Part shown: piece after piece, positions 10,692-20,271 of the stretch
How the letters are laid out: each line of letters opens with the position of its first letter
How positions within the stretch are numbered: the stretch's first letter is position 1
Source: Stemphylium vesicarium
Lineage: Eukaryota > Ascomycota > Dothideomycetes > Pleosporales > Pleosporaceae
Direction: 5' to 3'
Length of the DNA stretch: 38,654 nt
Assembly (NCBI GenBank): GCA_004380135.1
Contig: QXCR01000218.1
Location: 1 to 38,654, forward strand
Program-made: the position numbers and the translations under genes
The notes under the pieces: model-generated
The model's input: only the letters and a program-made list of their open reading frames with translations
The model's database searches: none
Told to the model about the DNA's origin: nothing

Positions 10692-10869
10692 TCCACTAAT
10701 AAAATGTCCAATTGAAGGCAAAAACCCAGGGTTCGAAGTTTGAAGCCACACGACCACCAACATGCATATGCACCTCATGTTTCCTATTACAAAAGCTAGG
10801 CACCCGGTGTCGACCCTTGCAGACTGACATAGTGTACTAGCGCCTTCTCCCTCATCCCTACCCGGAGAA

Positions 10870-10972
10870 ATGAGTGAAATGAATTAAGTGAGATAAAATG
10901 AGTGGGATAAAGTGAGTGGAGTAGAATGAGTGGAGTAGAATGAGTGGAGTAGAATGAGTGGAGTAGAATGAG
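10870..10972. repeat. GA-rich tandem array, core 14-mer GAGTGGAGTAGAAT
   Basis: Four perfect head-to-tail copies of the 14-mer occupy 10914-10969, with diverged relatives (GAGTGAAATGAATTAA, GAGTGGGATAAA) to the left. The purines are on the plus strand. Similar GAGTG-type arrays recur at 12562-12643 (same strand) and 12791-12906 (opposite strand). Confidence 0.85.
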
Positions 10973-11442
10973 AAGGCTGCGCACTAGTTAGCAGCTTTCC
11001 GGGTCTAGCGATGTGTGTTACTTGCTTATGTCATCCGCTTGGCGGGGTAAACGGAAGTCCTGACGGAGGCTGCCTTCCGTCCGTTGGGCACCAACATGTT
11101 TCAAGTTCAAGACTGTTTGGCCTGCTCCCGAAACCTGCTCTCTTGCTCTAGCTCGGAAAGTCTTGGAACGCCCGTTTAGCTGAGTGTGCCACTCTTGGGT
11201 GTCGCGTTGCGCATTATTGAGTTAACATGTCCTACGCAGTTCTCAGCGCTTCTTCACGCACTGATTCTTCAGGATTGCACCCTCGATTCGCGACACTCCT
11301 CTGAGGTGAACACAAAGTACCACGACCCCGCCATATATCCAGGTCACTCTACATAGAACGTCCCTCTCCGACAGCCGTTTGCGACACTCACCGCGACCTC
11401 CACGCTATTCTCTACCTACCTTGCGACGCCTAAGATCGAACT

Positions 11443-11754
11443 ATGGGAGAGCAAGAGGAACACAGTGCGGAAGAGCAAAAGGTTAGACAACTGTCTTAGA
11501 AACTCTTTGCTTTGCTGACGCACGCGGATTAGACATTATACGATGTATGGCAGCGAGCAGATGGGAAGCACAACGGGGAAGCATCGCGGAAACGCATATC
11601 GTTCAAGAACGGTTTTGTGAGAATCCGGGGAAGTGACTGGAACACCATAGTAGATGAAGGGTGGGCAGGGGAAGAGGAAAAGACGTTTGAGGTTCCTCCG
11701 TGGCATGCTTGCGAGGTGCTCGATAATCCCGAGATTAAATTCACTAGAGCTTAA
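11443..11754 (+). CDS. Small hypothetical protein, two exons (86 aa)
   Basis: Exon 1 (11443-11481) encodes MGEQEEHSAEEQK. A 51-nt intron (11482-11532, GTTAGA..GCTGAC..GATTAG) leads to exon 2 (11533-11754), whose frame stays open for 73 codons: TLYDVWQRADGKHNG, then RISFKNGFVRIRGSDW, and PPWHACEVLDNPEI at the end. The product is acidic at the N-terminus and W/E-rich, without membrane segment, signal or known motif. It is too short and split to appear as a long frame. Its TAA (11752-11754) lies inside the 3' coding end of the gene on the opposite strand, an 11-bp convergent overlap. A TATA-like catatatcc lies about 110 bp upstream. The donor is not consensus, so the model is moderate. Confidence 0.5.
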
Positions 11755-12541
11755 GTCTGGAGAGTTGAAGTAGACGCAAGCCCTCCATCATCTCTTCGCG
11801 ACCGATTGTGATCGTGAAGCAGCAGTCTTTATCGCCGGTAGGTATCAACGCAGTTACAAAATTGGATACACTTTCTCCTCGCTGCCTCTCCTCCGCCCAT
11901 CGCTGGCTTGATTCGATTCCCTTGCGCATTATGTGGAACAACATGTCAATGTTGTGAAGGGGTATGCTAGAGTACGCAAGCTCGTATTCTACTAGAGGTT
12001 AGCAGTTGTATGCAGCAAGACTACTTTGACTACCTACGACGAGGCTCTTCACCTGGTTGAGATCAGCGTTTTATCACAAGGCGAAAGAAGACTACCAACT
12101 TTGAGGGAACAGAGCCCGCATGAACTTCAAATATCCACTGTTTCCAGAGAAACCTTGTTCTACAGCAGTGGTCTCGAAGAACTTCTTGTCTGTTGGACCC
12201 AAGTTTAGGTGGAACGGTTTGTAATTTTCAATCCGAAGAAGGCTGTCGACGATGTTGTTGAAACTCTTCTTGCTGCAGTGTGTTGGCGTGATAACTAGTA
12301 TTGCAGCAAGAAAGAGATGTTCGCTTACGTCCTGGATTCGAGTGTAGGTTTCACGCGCGCGACTCTTTCGCCATGCCGTCCCGCTTGAGACTTGCACCTC
12401 ATCAGCCTCTTTCCAAGCGATCTGGAGGCGAGCCTTTAGTAACTTTTGGTCGCTGTACCCTATCCCCTCTTTTAGTTGCCTTGTTTTTTCATTTATTTGA
12501 GCAAGAACCTCGTCGGCTCCCGCTTTAGATGAGGGCCACAT
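11744..12541 (-). CDS. Hypothetical protein with a 15-nt microexon (234 aa)
   Basis: Three exons are proposed: 12100-12541 (ATG at 12541), a microexon 12038-12052, and 11744-11991. The introns of 47 nt (12053-12099, GTTGGT..GCTGATC..ACCAG) and 46 nt (11992-12037, GTAGGT..GCTAAC..CTCTAG) both have the length typical of this window. The alternative is one 108-nt intron that skips the microexon, which is also in frame. The protein begins MWPSSKAGADEVLAQINEK with a helical K/E/Q-rich N-third, then FLAAILVITPTH and FNNIVDSLLRIENYKPFHL. The last exon carries YELAYSSIPLHNIDMLFHIM and FTITIGREEMMEGLRLL. I recognise no family. Flanking GA-rich arrays begin 20 bp beyond its start. The 3' end overlaps the small plus-strand gene. 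Confidence 0.55.
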
Positions 12542-12561
12542 CTGTCCGATGTAACAAACTG

Positions 12562-12643
12562 AATGTAGGAAGATGAGGGAAATGGAATGAGAGATATGGA
12601 ATGAGTGAAGTGAGATGAGATGAGCGGAGTTAAATGGGTGGAA
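12562..12643. repeat. Diverged GA-rich array (GAGTG/GAGATG motifs)
   Basis: Runs of GGAATGAG, GAAGTGAGATGAGATGAG and GGAGTTAAATGGG resemble a degenerate version of the 10.9-kb array, on the same strand, just upstream of the 234-aa gene. Confidence 0.6.
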
Positions 12644-13781
12644 TTCGGTGCGCACGGTCCTCTGCGTTACGTGTCAGCCTAGGATTGGCTGAGTGTTGGC
12701 CACATAATGCAGGCTGCTGCCTACGACACGTGACAAAACTACAAGCATCCGCACACACTAGCGCAGAATATTCCTGTCTTGACTTTATCCATTCTTTTTT
12801 ACTCACCTCATCCCACTCACCTCATCCCACTCACCTCATCTCACTCACTTCATCTCACTCACTACACCTCACTCACCTCACCTCACTCACCTTATCTCAC
12901 TCACTCTGTGTTACTAGTTCTCTCCCACTTGTCTCACTTATTGGTGATAATTCAAAGCAATAGTTGCCTATCGTGCGAGCCTACAAGCTTTTCATAGTAG
13001 GCATCTCTTCACCAGCTCACTCGCAGCAAACTGGCCCATTCACATGGTGTTACGGCGATAAAGTGCAGGATTCTACTCGGCAAGTACATTCTGTCCGGAG
13101 GCTTCCTTATACTAGCAGCATTCATGCATGCCATAAAATTTCCAGAATTATGCTTCTGCAACTTAGCTTTATCGAGCCTTGTATCATGCATTGTCATTAT
13201 AGTAGAAACACTGCACATCGCCTTCGCAGCTGATCTCCACTGCCCAAACGGTTGTAGACATGCGGCCTTGAGAACGAAACTAGTGCATGTCCTTCAATGG
13301 CCATTGATATGGCCATCAACATAAGCCGTTAGCACTGCAAGCCCCTTCACACCTGCAGTACCATGCCGAGGAGTATGCCACTGCACGCACAACATCCTTC
13401 TGCAGGAATAGGGAACCCAGACGAAGGGAGAAACTCTATTGAGCGTGGGCGTGGACGTGAGGGTATAAAGCATCGCATGTTGACTTCGATTCTTCGTTCC
13501 CAGCATCAGCTGCCTGGCCTCCTCCTACCACAGTTCCATCCTATACCCTCCATTCTCTGTCTTCTGCGGCATGACAGGTTGCAACATACTTGTTCTTCAC
13601 TCGCTCGTTCACGCTCCGACGCCCAGCACCGTCTAAAGTATTTGTGATAGCCTGTGTGTAGAGCATGATCAGTCCACTTACTCCTTGGTTGACTTTACTA
13701 GTCACAAAATTCCTCTACGATTTGTATACGTAGTCCTCTTGAATCTCTACTCGATACACTTTCCGCCTTTGTCCAAGCCAG
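12644..13781. other. Gene-poor stretch holding a tandem array
   Basis: Apart from the array at 12791-12906 no supported gene was found. Frames at 12634-12997 are translations of the repeat, and the one at 13363-13647 lacks a family or splice context. Confidence 0.45.
12791..12906. repeat. CT-rich tandem array, units such as CTCACCTCATCCCACT
   Basis: About eight degenerate units of 14-16 bp (CTCACCTCATCCCA, CTCACTTCATCTCA, CTCACCTTATCTCA). Read on the minus strand these are GAGTGAGATGAGG-type units like those at 10.9 kb, so the two arrays face opposite ways around the gene pair at 11.4-12.5 kb. Confidence 0.8.
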
Positions 13782-13849
13782 GTTAGTACCTCTTGACTCA
13801 CGTAGAAACCATTTTATTGATGCTTTCAGCAGAGTCCCGCTATTCCAAC

Positions 13850-14071
13850 ATGCCCAATAACAGCGCTTCTGTGCCAGTTTCGACAACCGGTTCTCACACG
13901 GTGCATACAACGACCAATGGAGTTAGAGACAACGGTTCGAATAATGCATCCGAGTCAGAGAATCGTGGACCGCGATTGGCTGATTACCAGGGTCCTGCAA
14001 CAACAACAGCATCGGCTGAGCAATGGAACGGCACCTCAGACAATTCTGCAGCGTCGGCCTCCCAAACATAG
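13850..14071 (+). CDS. Possible small S/T/N-rich disordered protein (73 aa)
   Basis: The ATG at 13850 opens a 73-codon frame (MPNNSASVPVSTTGSH..) rich in Ser, Thr, Asn and Ala, with no hydrophobic core. A plausible 48-nt intron (13782-13829, GTTAGT..TTTCAG) would lie in the 5' UTR just upstream. There are no motifs. Low complexity and the lack of conserved features mean this could be a chance frame. Confidence 0.3.
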   Translation: MPNNSASVPVSTTGSHTVHTTTNGVRDNGSNNASESENRGPRLADYQGPATTTASAEQWNGTSDNSAASASQT

Positions 14072-14901
14072 TGTTGAGAAGAGTGGATGGTCCACCGATA
14101 CCCCTCACGTGATCGCGCGCAGTTAGCTCCTTGGCAGCCTCTGAGAGCCTTACAGGCTCTCACGCGCCTCCCAATACAACATAACATCATGCCAAATCTT
14201 GTGCCTTTCATCACATAGTCAACATTTCACAGGAAGACAGTTAGCTATTACTTTCGTGTTACGCGGGGTTCGGCGATACTTCTCTATTCCTGGTCCGGGT
14301 TAGGGCAGGTAAGGTAATGCAGTATGCGGTAGGCCGTGGAGTTGTCTGGCGAGACGGTGGGATTGTAGGATATTCGGGTAAAGACAATTCAATTCTATAA
14401 CAATAGAATAACTAGCTTGCAATCTGGGTAAGAGATGAAACTATGAGAGGTTGACCACAACGAGAGAAACAATGAAACCTTTCCATCCTTATATCCTCGT
14501 TGTCATGTCCTTTGCCATCACTGCCATCACGACATTATCCTTGTCTTGCCTGATGTCTGATGGCTGCCATCACTCGGATGCTGCCATCACATACTAGCGC
14601 CTGATGGTTGGTCTTGGCGTGATGTCAATCACGTGATCTGTGCGCCCCGCGCCGATCATCAACTGTCGGTTTGTGCGACTGTTGGCTGACAACATCGCAT
14701 CCTTCGTCGAGGAAGGCCCTTTGCTCGTTATCTGTAACATTTCGAGTGTAATTAGCGACACGTCAGTCTTGGCGACAAACGACATGTGATAGTGATTACA
14801 TAATCAACTGAGTCATACTGTATAATCTCAACATTGCCACTCGTGCCGACTAGTGTACTCGTCATCCTTATCTTCGACATAATAAAAGCCTACTCTTATC
14901 C
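14072..14901. other. Intergenic stretch with short GCCATCAC-type repeats
   Basis: Between about 14510 and 14610 the motif GCCATCAC recurs in imperfect tandem (CTGCCATCACGAC, GCTGCCATCACTCGG, GCTGCCATCACATAC). No gene is supported. An AT-rich ataataaaag at 14877-14886 may be the promoter of the next gene. Confidence 0.45.
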
Positions 14902-15451
14902 ATGTTACCGCATACTATTGTACCTTCGACAACACGTCTAGATGAGCTCGTCGCTGCTGTTACTCTCGGAGCTCCCAGTCCATTTGACATAAAAGAGAAG
15001 GGTACAACTCTTGTTCAATATAAAGACGCGACCGGATTAGAAGATGTGCAAGCAGAGATGGCCAGTATGGTATGAGTTAGAATACTTTTTTTGACTACCT
15101 GCTAATCTATGCGAGGGTAAAAAGGGCAAGGATATTCAATCTGGATTAGGCGCGTCACTAAAACCCCCGAAGATTCCCAAGGCAACGGCGCTTCTGTGTA
15201 CAAGTGGCCCTATCCGAACAGGACTAGGCGAAGTCGCAATTCTCAAACCTCTTGTAAACTCCAAAGAGATAATAGGGAAGGTGCTGCGGACTCGGAGAAA
15301 GGGGCAAGCTGAGCCCGATGAGTGGGAGATTGGTTCAGGCCTGAATATTATCGGCGAAGACCTCCACTACCTATGGCCGAATGATGTGCCATTCATGGTG
15401 TTGCATGCCGAAATCATTTCGTCGGTGCATATTGGCCTTCCCACTGCTTGA
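14902..15451 (+). CDS. Hypothetical protein, two exons (167 aa), overlapping the opposite gene at its 3' end
   Basis: Exon 1 (14902-15069) encodes MLPHTIVPSTTRLDELVAAV through EMASM. A 46-nt intron (15070-15115, GTATGA..GCTAATC..GCGAG) joins phase 0 to exon 2 (15116-15451), open for 111 codons: GKKGKDIQSGLGASLKPPK, TALLCTSGPIRTGLGEVAIL, WEIGSGLNIIGEDLHYLW, then VLHAEIISSVHIGLPTA. Unspliced, no long ATG-initiated frame exists, so simple ORF scans miss it. The composition is globular and no known family is evident. The last 38 bp are shared, antisense, with the final exon of the 742-aa gene. The acceptor GAG is weak. Confidence 0.5.
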
Positions 15452-17834
15452 TATAATTCATGTCCATGGCAGTTTCTCCGGGGAAATAATTGCTTAAATT
15501 TGGCGGACCTTCTTCGGGAAAATAATCGCTCAATCTTGGCACTGGACCATCATCCAAAATATCACCTGGGACGCTATATCTAGCCAGTTCGGGGGACTGT
15601 GGGTTTTCTATAACAGGTTAGCAGTGCGAACTTAGTAGATGAACAATTATAAATACCATTCGCTCCAAGTACAGTGTCCTGCCAACTTGATGTAGGTCGC
15701 GCTGAGTTGGCTCTTGTTGACGACCATTCTACATGTGTCGTGGTGAAAACCTCAGCCGTGGGTTCGTTGAGCGTGATAAATTGCTCATCTAGTAATATGT
15801 TAGAGTAATGGAGCTCGAATAAGTGCACACATACTTACAGGGTGGTAGAAACTGTCTCGTCGACTCAGCCAGAGTAGATCCTTCCCTACCGCCGCCTATG
15901 AGGCCAGTAGCTGAACTATAGATGACCTCTGTAGGTGTTGAACAAGGAAGGATTGTAGAATGCGAATACTCAGGCCTGTCCTGGCCAGAGTGCCGTGGAG
16001 AAAAGGAGCTGTCGTTGTCGGCAACTACGCTATCGGTGATGAGTACTGGAGTTTGGCAGCCTTCTGCTATTATCGCATTAGCTGCTAGCGGAGAGAAAGG
16101 ACCTCGAAGTAACTTACCACTAGTCTCTGTCCTGTGTCTCTCTTCGGCTTCAGCTTCACATGGAGTTTCGCACGCCTCGACAACATCATCTTGACATGAC
16201 GCTGGTGCATATAGGTCCATGGTATCCACGCGCTGCATATTGCATCCCTCTTTAAAGCACGGCGTAATATCGGCTTGATGCTTCAGATAACTGGAGACGT
16301 TTGAGAGGTGCTGATCTCCTGCTTGAGCTGTTACCTCATCGTGTCGTGGCTTTGGGATTGATCTTTTCCAGGCAGTGCTTGACTCGATATCGGATGTAGT
16401 AGGCCGACTGTTTCCTTCTAAATTTTTTCTCTTTCTCTTCTTTGATATCCTCACTAAGACGGAAGGGTCTTCCAAATGAAATACAGCAGAGTTCTCTGAC
16501 GCGGTGATTATAGAACATTGGTCTGAAGATCCTAGGACAGTCTGATCGCTACGGAGCTGTTTGTTACTAGCATGTCTTTGACAGACCCGTTGATTAGGCT
16601 CTGGTTCTGTCCTAACTGTTCGGCTGATAACTTTTGTTAAAGTAGTGTTACCTCTCGCAATATCAGCGTCTTCAAAGCCTAGGGCTAGAAGACCGGCACG
16701 AAGTGACATTGCAACGTCAATGTTGGCATCTGTAGAGACTTTCTCCTTTTCGGGCATTTTGGCCCTGCGATATTCGCACAGAACCGTCATTTCTTCGTCG
16801 TTGAGTTGGATTATGCTGCATACGTTAAATTGTGCTTTTATTGAGGGCCTCTGTGCTTACTCGGACATTGCGCAATTGATCGAGTATAAAGAAGCTACAC
16901 CTCCCCTTTCCATACATGTAAGATACTTCTTGCCTAAAGTGTCCATGCTGACTACTTCTTTCTTACTTCTCCCTAGTTGTGCACATATCTGGTTCAAAGC
17001 AGCAGTTTTCTTTGTTTGCTCTGACCCCTCGATAGAAGCTGATAAGACACATCGCTCTACCGCATCAGCAAAGTAAACCGGATACTTCCTATCTGAGACC
17101 TCTTGGAGAGTTTGGTATATCGCTATTGCCTGTGTGATCGGGTGTTCAGGTTTAGAATCCTTTGGATGACGAAGTGTAGAAAAAGTCGAGAGATCCTCAA
17201 GTTCAGCAAAGGAATTTGCCACCCTAACGAGTCTCTCAATTCTATACGACTTCGCCTTTTCGAACTTCTTTCTAAAGTAATCGTTGGCAGGATCGTGAGG
17301 TTCTGTGTTCTTGTGTGTATTGTGTGGTATCGCATCGTGCGGTATCGCGTCGTTATGTGGCGCATCGTGTGGTATCGCGTCGTTGTGTGGCGCTTCGTGT
17401 GGTATCGCGTCGTTGTGTGGCGCATCGTGTGGTATCGCGTCGTTGTGTGGCGCTTCGTGTGGTATCGCGTCGTTGTGTGGCGCTTCGTGTGGTATCGCGT
17501 CGTTGTGTGGCGCATCGCTGTGTGGCGCATCGTTGTGTGGCATAGTACTCGCAATATGTGGCTGGTGATGTTGCCCCACGTGCACGGTTCGGGGCGGGGT
17601 TTGGAGATTCTGGACACATATTAATAAGTCCTGGGCCCCGAAACCTGCAATGAGAAGTTCACAGCCCTCCGAAAGAGTTCCTTTCCTAAGGAACTGACAG
17701 AAACCAGCTAGTATGGCCTTAAGTAAAGTAAGCTGCTGATAAGCATTTAGTCACAATACAATTCTTGCCTTATTTGCTAATACTATAGATGGTGAGACCA
17801 GCTGTAGCCCTATGACTGCGTCGAGGGATGCCAT
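15414..17834 (-). CDS. Large hypothetical nuclear-type protein with decapeptide repeats, five exons (742 aa)
   Basis: The exons are 17784-17834, 16861-17735, 15839-16815, 15657-15788 and 15414-15607. The introns are 45-50 nt with good signals (GTATTA..CTAAAT..TCAG; GTAAGC..TTTAAC..GCAG; GTAAGT..CTAG; GTATTT..GCTAAC..ATAG), and all phases agree. The N-terminus (MASLDAVIGLQLVSPSI, then LTLLKAILAGFCQFL) is helical. Residues about 82-150 are a histidine-rich repeat with unit APHNDAIPHE/D. A K/E-rich helical region follows, then FAELEDLSTFSTLRHP, IIQLNDEEMTVLCEYRRAK across the second intron, a basic KKRKRK near residue 434 (likely NLS) and a long S/T/E-rich disordered tail. The last exon has the twin motif LSDYFPEEG and LSNYFPGE. 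I recognise no family. A strong hairpin lies 53 bp upstream of the start. Confidence 0.62.
17341..17520. repeat. 30-bp minisatellite inside the 742-aa gene
   Basis: Six head-to-tail 30-bp units begin ggtatcgcgtcgttgtgtgg on the plus strand and differ at single positions (cgcttcgtgt or cgcatcgtgt). A partial unit follows. The period is a multiple of three, so copy-number changes add or remove the decapeptide APHNDAIPHE/D without breaking the frame. Confidence 0.92.
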
Positions 17835-17886
17835 TCTGAACGGAGGGCTTCGAGGTTACGGTTCAGAAGAGTGATTGCGAAAGGAA

Positions 17887-17941
17887 ATCTCAAAACGTTT
17901 TAGCACCTCTCAATGAGAGGTGCTAAAACGCTTTGGGATTC
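17887..17941. repeat. 55-bp hairpin (27-bp arms, 1-nt centre) upstream of the 742-aa gene
   Basis: Arms 17887-17913 and 17915-17941 pair at 25 of 27 positions (core TTTTAGCACCTCTCA with TGAGAGGTGCTAAAA). It lies 53 bp before the ATG at 17834, so it falls in the promoter or 5' UTR. No target duplication is evident. It may be a tiny foldback element or a regulatory structure. Confidence 0.8.
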
Positions 17942-18543
17942 TCACCCCAAGCGCCAATTTCGCGTGACCCTGACGCACCATGTGCATAACAATGGATAAG
18001 CTAGTACTCATGAAGATCAGGCGTGCCTCTTGCACGGATCATGCATGCAGCGGTCTACCCAGAAACCACATACCGTACTGAAACTTCTCTTCCGTCCCGC
18101 CACGCCGCAAACTCCCATTAATCACTTAGCTTCTCCGGCAACTCTATGAGAGAAGTTAGATCTCGCACAATTCTAACCGTGTGTGAAGATTAAGGCCGAT
18201 GCAAGCGCCAGCAGACTTGCTTGGCACCTACAGCGTCCTTGCCGGCTCTTCATTACACGCACCACCAAGGCGTCAGCCGCACCCTCAATCAGATACTGCA
18301 CAGACTTCCTCGTACCCACATCTTTACGTCCCTTCGCTTCGTCTTCCCCGGTGCCTGTTTGAACCTCTCCCAGAATAGACATGTCTTTCCTTTCTCGTGT
18401 TACCCGCATGCCTATCAGGGTGTTTTTCATACGGGCTCCCGTAATCTCCTAGCCATAATTGTGGTCCGCTGCCGAGGCTTCGAAGCCATGACCTTTCTTT
18501 TGAGGGTATGAGCGAGCTAGCGATCGCATGGCAGACGTCCACC
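17942..18543. other. Divergent intergenic region
   Basis: Lies between the start of the 742-aa gene and the promoter of the 457-aa gene. Frames at 18173-18545 on both strands are mutual shadows without family or splice support. Confidence 0.45.
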
Positions 18544-18628
18544 ATATATTATGCGCGATTCCACAAGGCTGAGACGTCCTCCATTTGCCTTACCGCCTCT
18601 GCGTCCTTCGCCGGTTGCCTTCCTGCAC
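18544..18628 (+). promoter_or_regulatory. Core promoter/leader shared with the C2H2 gene (copy 1)
   Basis: This runs from a TATA element (catatattatgc) through AAGGCTGAGACGTCCTCC to GCGTCCTTCGCCGGTTGCC and TTCCTGCAC, ending 15 bp before the ATG at 18644. It matches 20900-20986 almost base for base over the CTGAG..CCTGCAC block, with mostly single-base differences and small indels. Confidence 0.7.
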
Positions 18629-18643
18629 AACATTCACTCTCAG

Positions 18644-20271
18644 ATGGCTCAAGCTGCAGCACCTGTCGGCAACGCAACTGTATGTGGCCAAGCCCTGTTG
18701 TTATCACCGCTGATCCCAAAGAAAGGCCGCGGACGCTGTTGTAGCGTTTACTGAATACTCGGAGTACAAAGGATACGCGATCATTGTGCCGAAGCAGTTC
18801 TCCGACGATTCAAAGTTGCTTATGCAACTGCAGGTCTTAGCCATTGACGCCTGTGCCGTATCTGGAGTGAAAAGAGACACGATAGTCAACACCGCAGCAT
18901 GGACTACCAAAGGCGAGCCCTGTGTACACATCAACTTTTGCCCCGTCCTAAGAGATGCCTTTGATTACTCAGCATTTCTTCCCTTATCTCTGGTAGAGAA
19001 ATGCGGTCGTATTGTGGCAGGCGTGTGTGTAACGTCCCTGGCCCAGTGCAGGCAGTTAGGCCAACACGCAAAGTCCCTCCCTTTAGATCTAGATACTAGC
19101 CTGGGATTGCTCTTGGAAAGGTATGTAAAGGCATCATACGTTTGAAAACTCTTACTAATCGATGTAGGCTCTGGCCGAAACGGAACACCAATCTCGTTCA
19201 CAGTGATCGTCAAGTCAGTGCCATCAATATGCGCGTCGAGAGCCTCAAGATCTTGACTGACCCTTCCAGGACACCTCAGATCGCTCATCCAGCACTACAT
19301 CAGCCATCTGTTCGCCATCGACGTTGACAACTACAACAGAAGCGAGGGAAGGGAGCCTCGGAGAGATAACGCGGCGCCGGCGACAAAATAGTAAGGAGCC
19401 GGATGATTACGCGGCTGAAGCGATTGAGTGGAAGCGCGCGCGCACTACACAGACCCCCAGACCCAGCTCTGAGTCCGCCCTTATACAACCGACTTTCTCA
19501 TCCACGTCCACTGCGCCTGATAGAGGAAACATCATTCATGCGCCAACGGCCGGGATGGGGAACCTTACTCCGCTTCCTGCAAGCACATCCAAAGCAGGTA
19601 TAATGCATTGCCTCAAGATGGACAATAAAACCCATAGCCTACTCCGTGTAAGGGACCGAATCGCCGTTTAGCAGGATTTTACTGACGTAGAATACAATTA
19701 TAGAAAGAGGCCCACGAAGCGCGACACTCTGTATGTCAATCCCTAGACAATCCATCTTGGAAAAAACTTTCGGTGAAAGTTAGGCACAAAGCAACCTTAG
19801 AGATGGTTAAGAACGCCTCTATGGAGACGAAACCTTACTACGACAAGGGCAGGTGGTGGAATAACGGTATAGAAGAAAATTGGGTTGCGTGGTGGTACCT
19901 TTATGTGTGCTTTCGGTACAAGTGAGTACAACCAACGCGATTATTATAGAGCTAACATGATATACGGAAGCAACAGGAAAACAGCATCGAACAAAGCCGG
20001 AGCTGCTCCAACTCAAGACTCTGTGAGAGGCGATTATCAACTCCCAATCGAAGACATTCAAGGTGGGTGGTGGGTAGGGAAGTTGAAGTGGCAGGACATA
20101 CAATCGCCGTCCAGAACGACAATCAACTCTTCCTCAATACCAACCTCGGTAGATATGCAGTGCGGGCATATCATACCTCCAGAGGTGCGACAGTACTGGA
20201 GTTACCCTATGTCACGGTCGTCTTGGAATGAAGGTTTGGAACAAGTGTATCCTTCTAGATATCCTTATTAG
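18644..20271 (+). CDS. Hypothetical protein, six exons (457 aa)
   Basis: The exons are 18644-18679, 18726-19120, 19168-19213, 19270-19647, 19704-19921 and 19971-20271. All introns are 46-56 nt, with donors GTATGT, GTATGT, GTCAGT, GTAAGG and GTGAGT and branch points CTGATC, ACTAATC, ACTGAC, ACTGACG and GCTAAC. The phases agree throughout, and without splicing the frame is broken repeatedly. The N-terminal domain (AVVAFTEYSEYKGYAIIVP, LLMQLQVLAIDACAVSG, CVHINFCPVLRDAFDY) is cysteine-containing and globular. The middle (about residues 165-285) is S/T/R-rich with a basic ITRRRRQNSKE. The C-terminal part is tryptophan-rich (GRWWNNGIEENWVAWWYLY, GGWWVGKLKWQD). I recognise no family. It shares a promoter block with the C2H2 gene 2.3 kb downstream, so co-regulation is plausible. 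Confidence 0.62.

Noticed and set aside
10715..10760. T-loop-like GGTTCGAA suggesting a tRNA
   Set aside because: No acceptor, D-arm or anticodon arm can be folded around it.
12791..12906. Possible CRISPR-like array
   Set aside because: Units are contiguous, degenerate and without spacers, in eukaryotic DNA. It is a simple tandem repeat.
15580..15828. Minus frame ending in RKPTVPRTG
   Set aside because: It reads through a good intron (GTATTT..GCTAAC..ATAG). Splicing gives a longer, more protein-like end to 15414.
17103..17624. Long frames on both strands through the minisatellite (for example Cys/Ala/Gly-rich and Val/Trp/Arg-rich translations)
   Set aside because: A 30-bp period leaves all six frames open. 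Only the minus frame encoding APHNDAIPHE joins spliced, protein-like exons on both sides.
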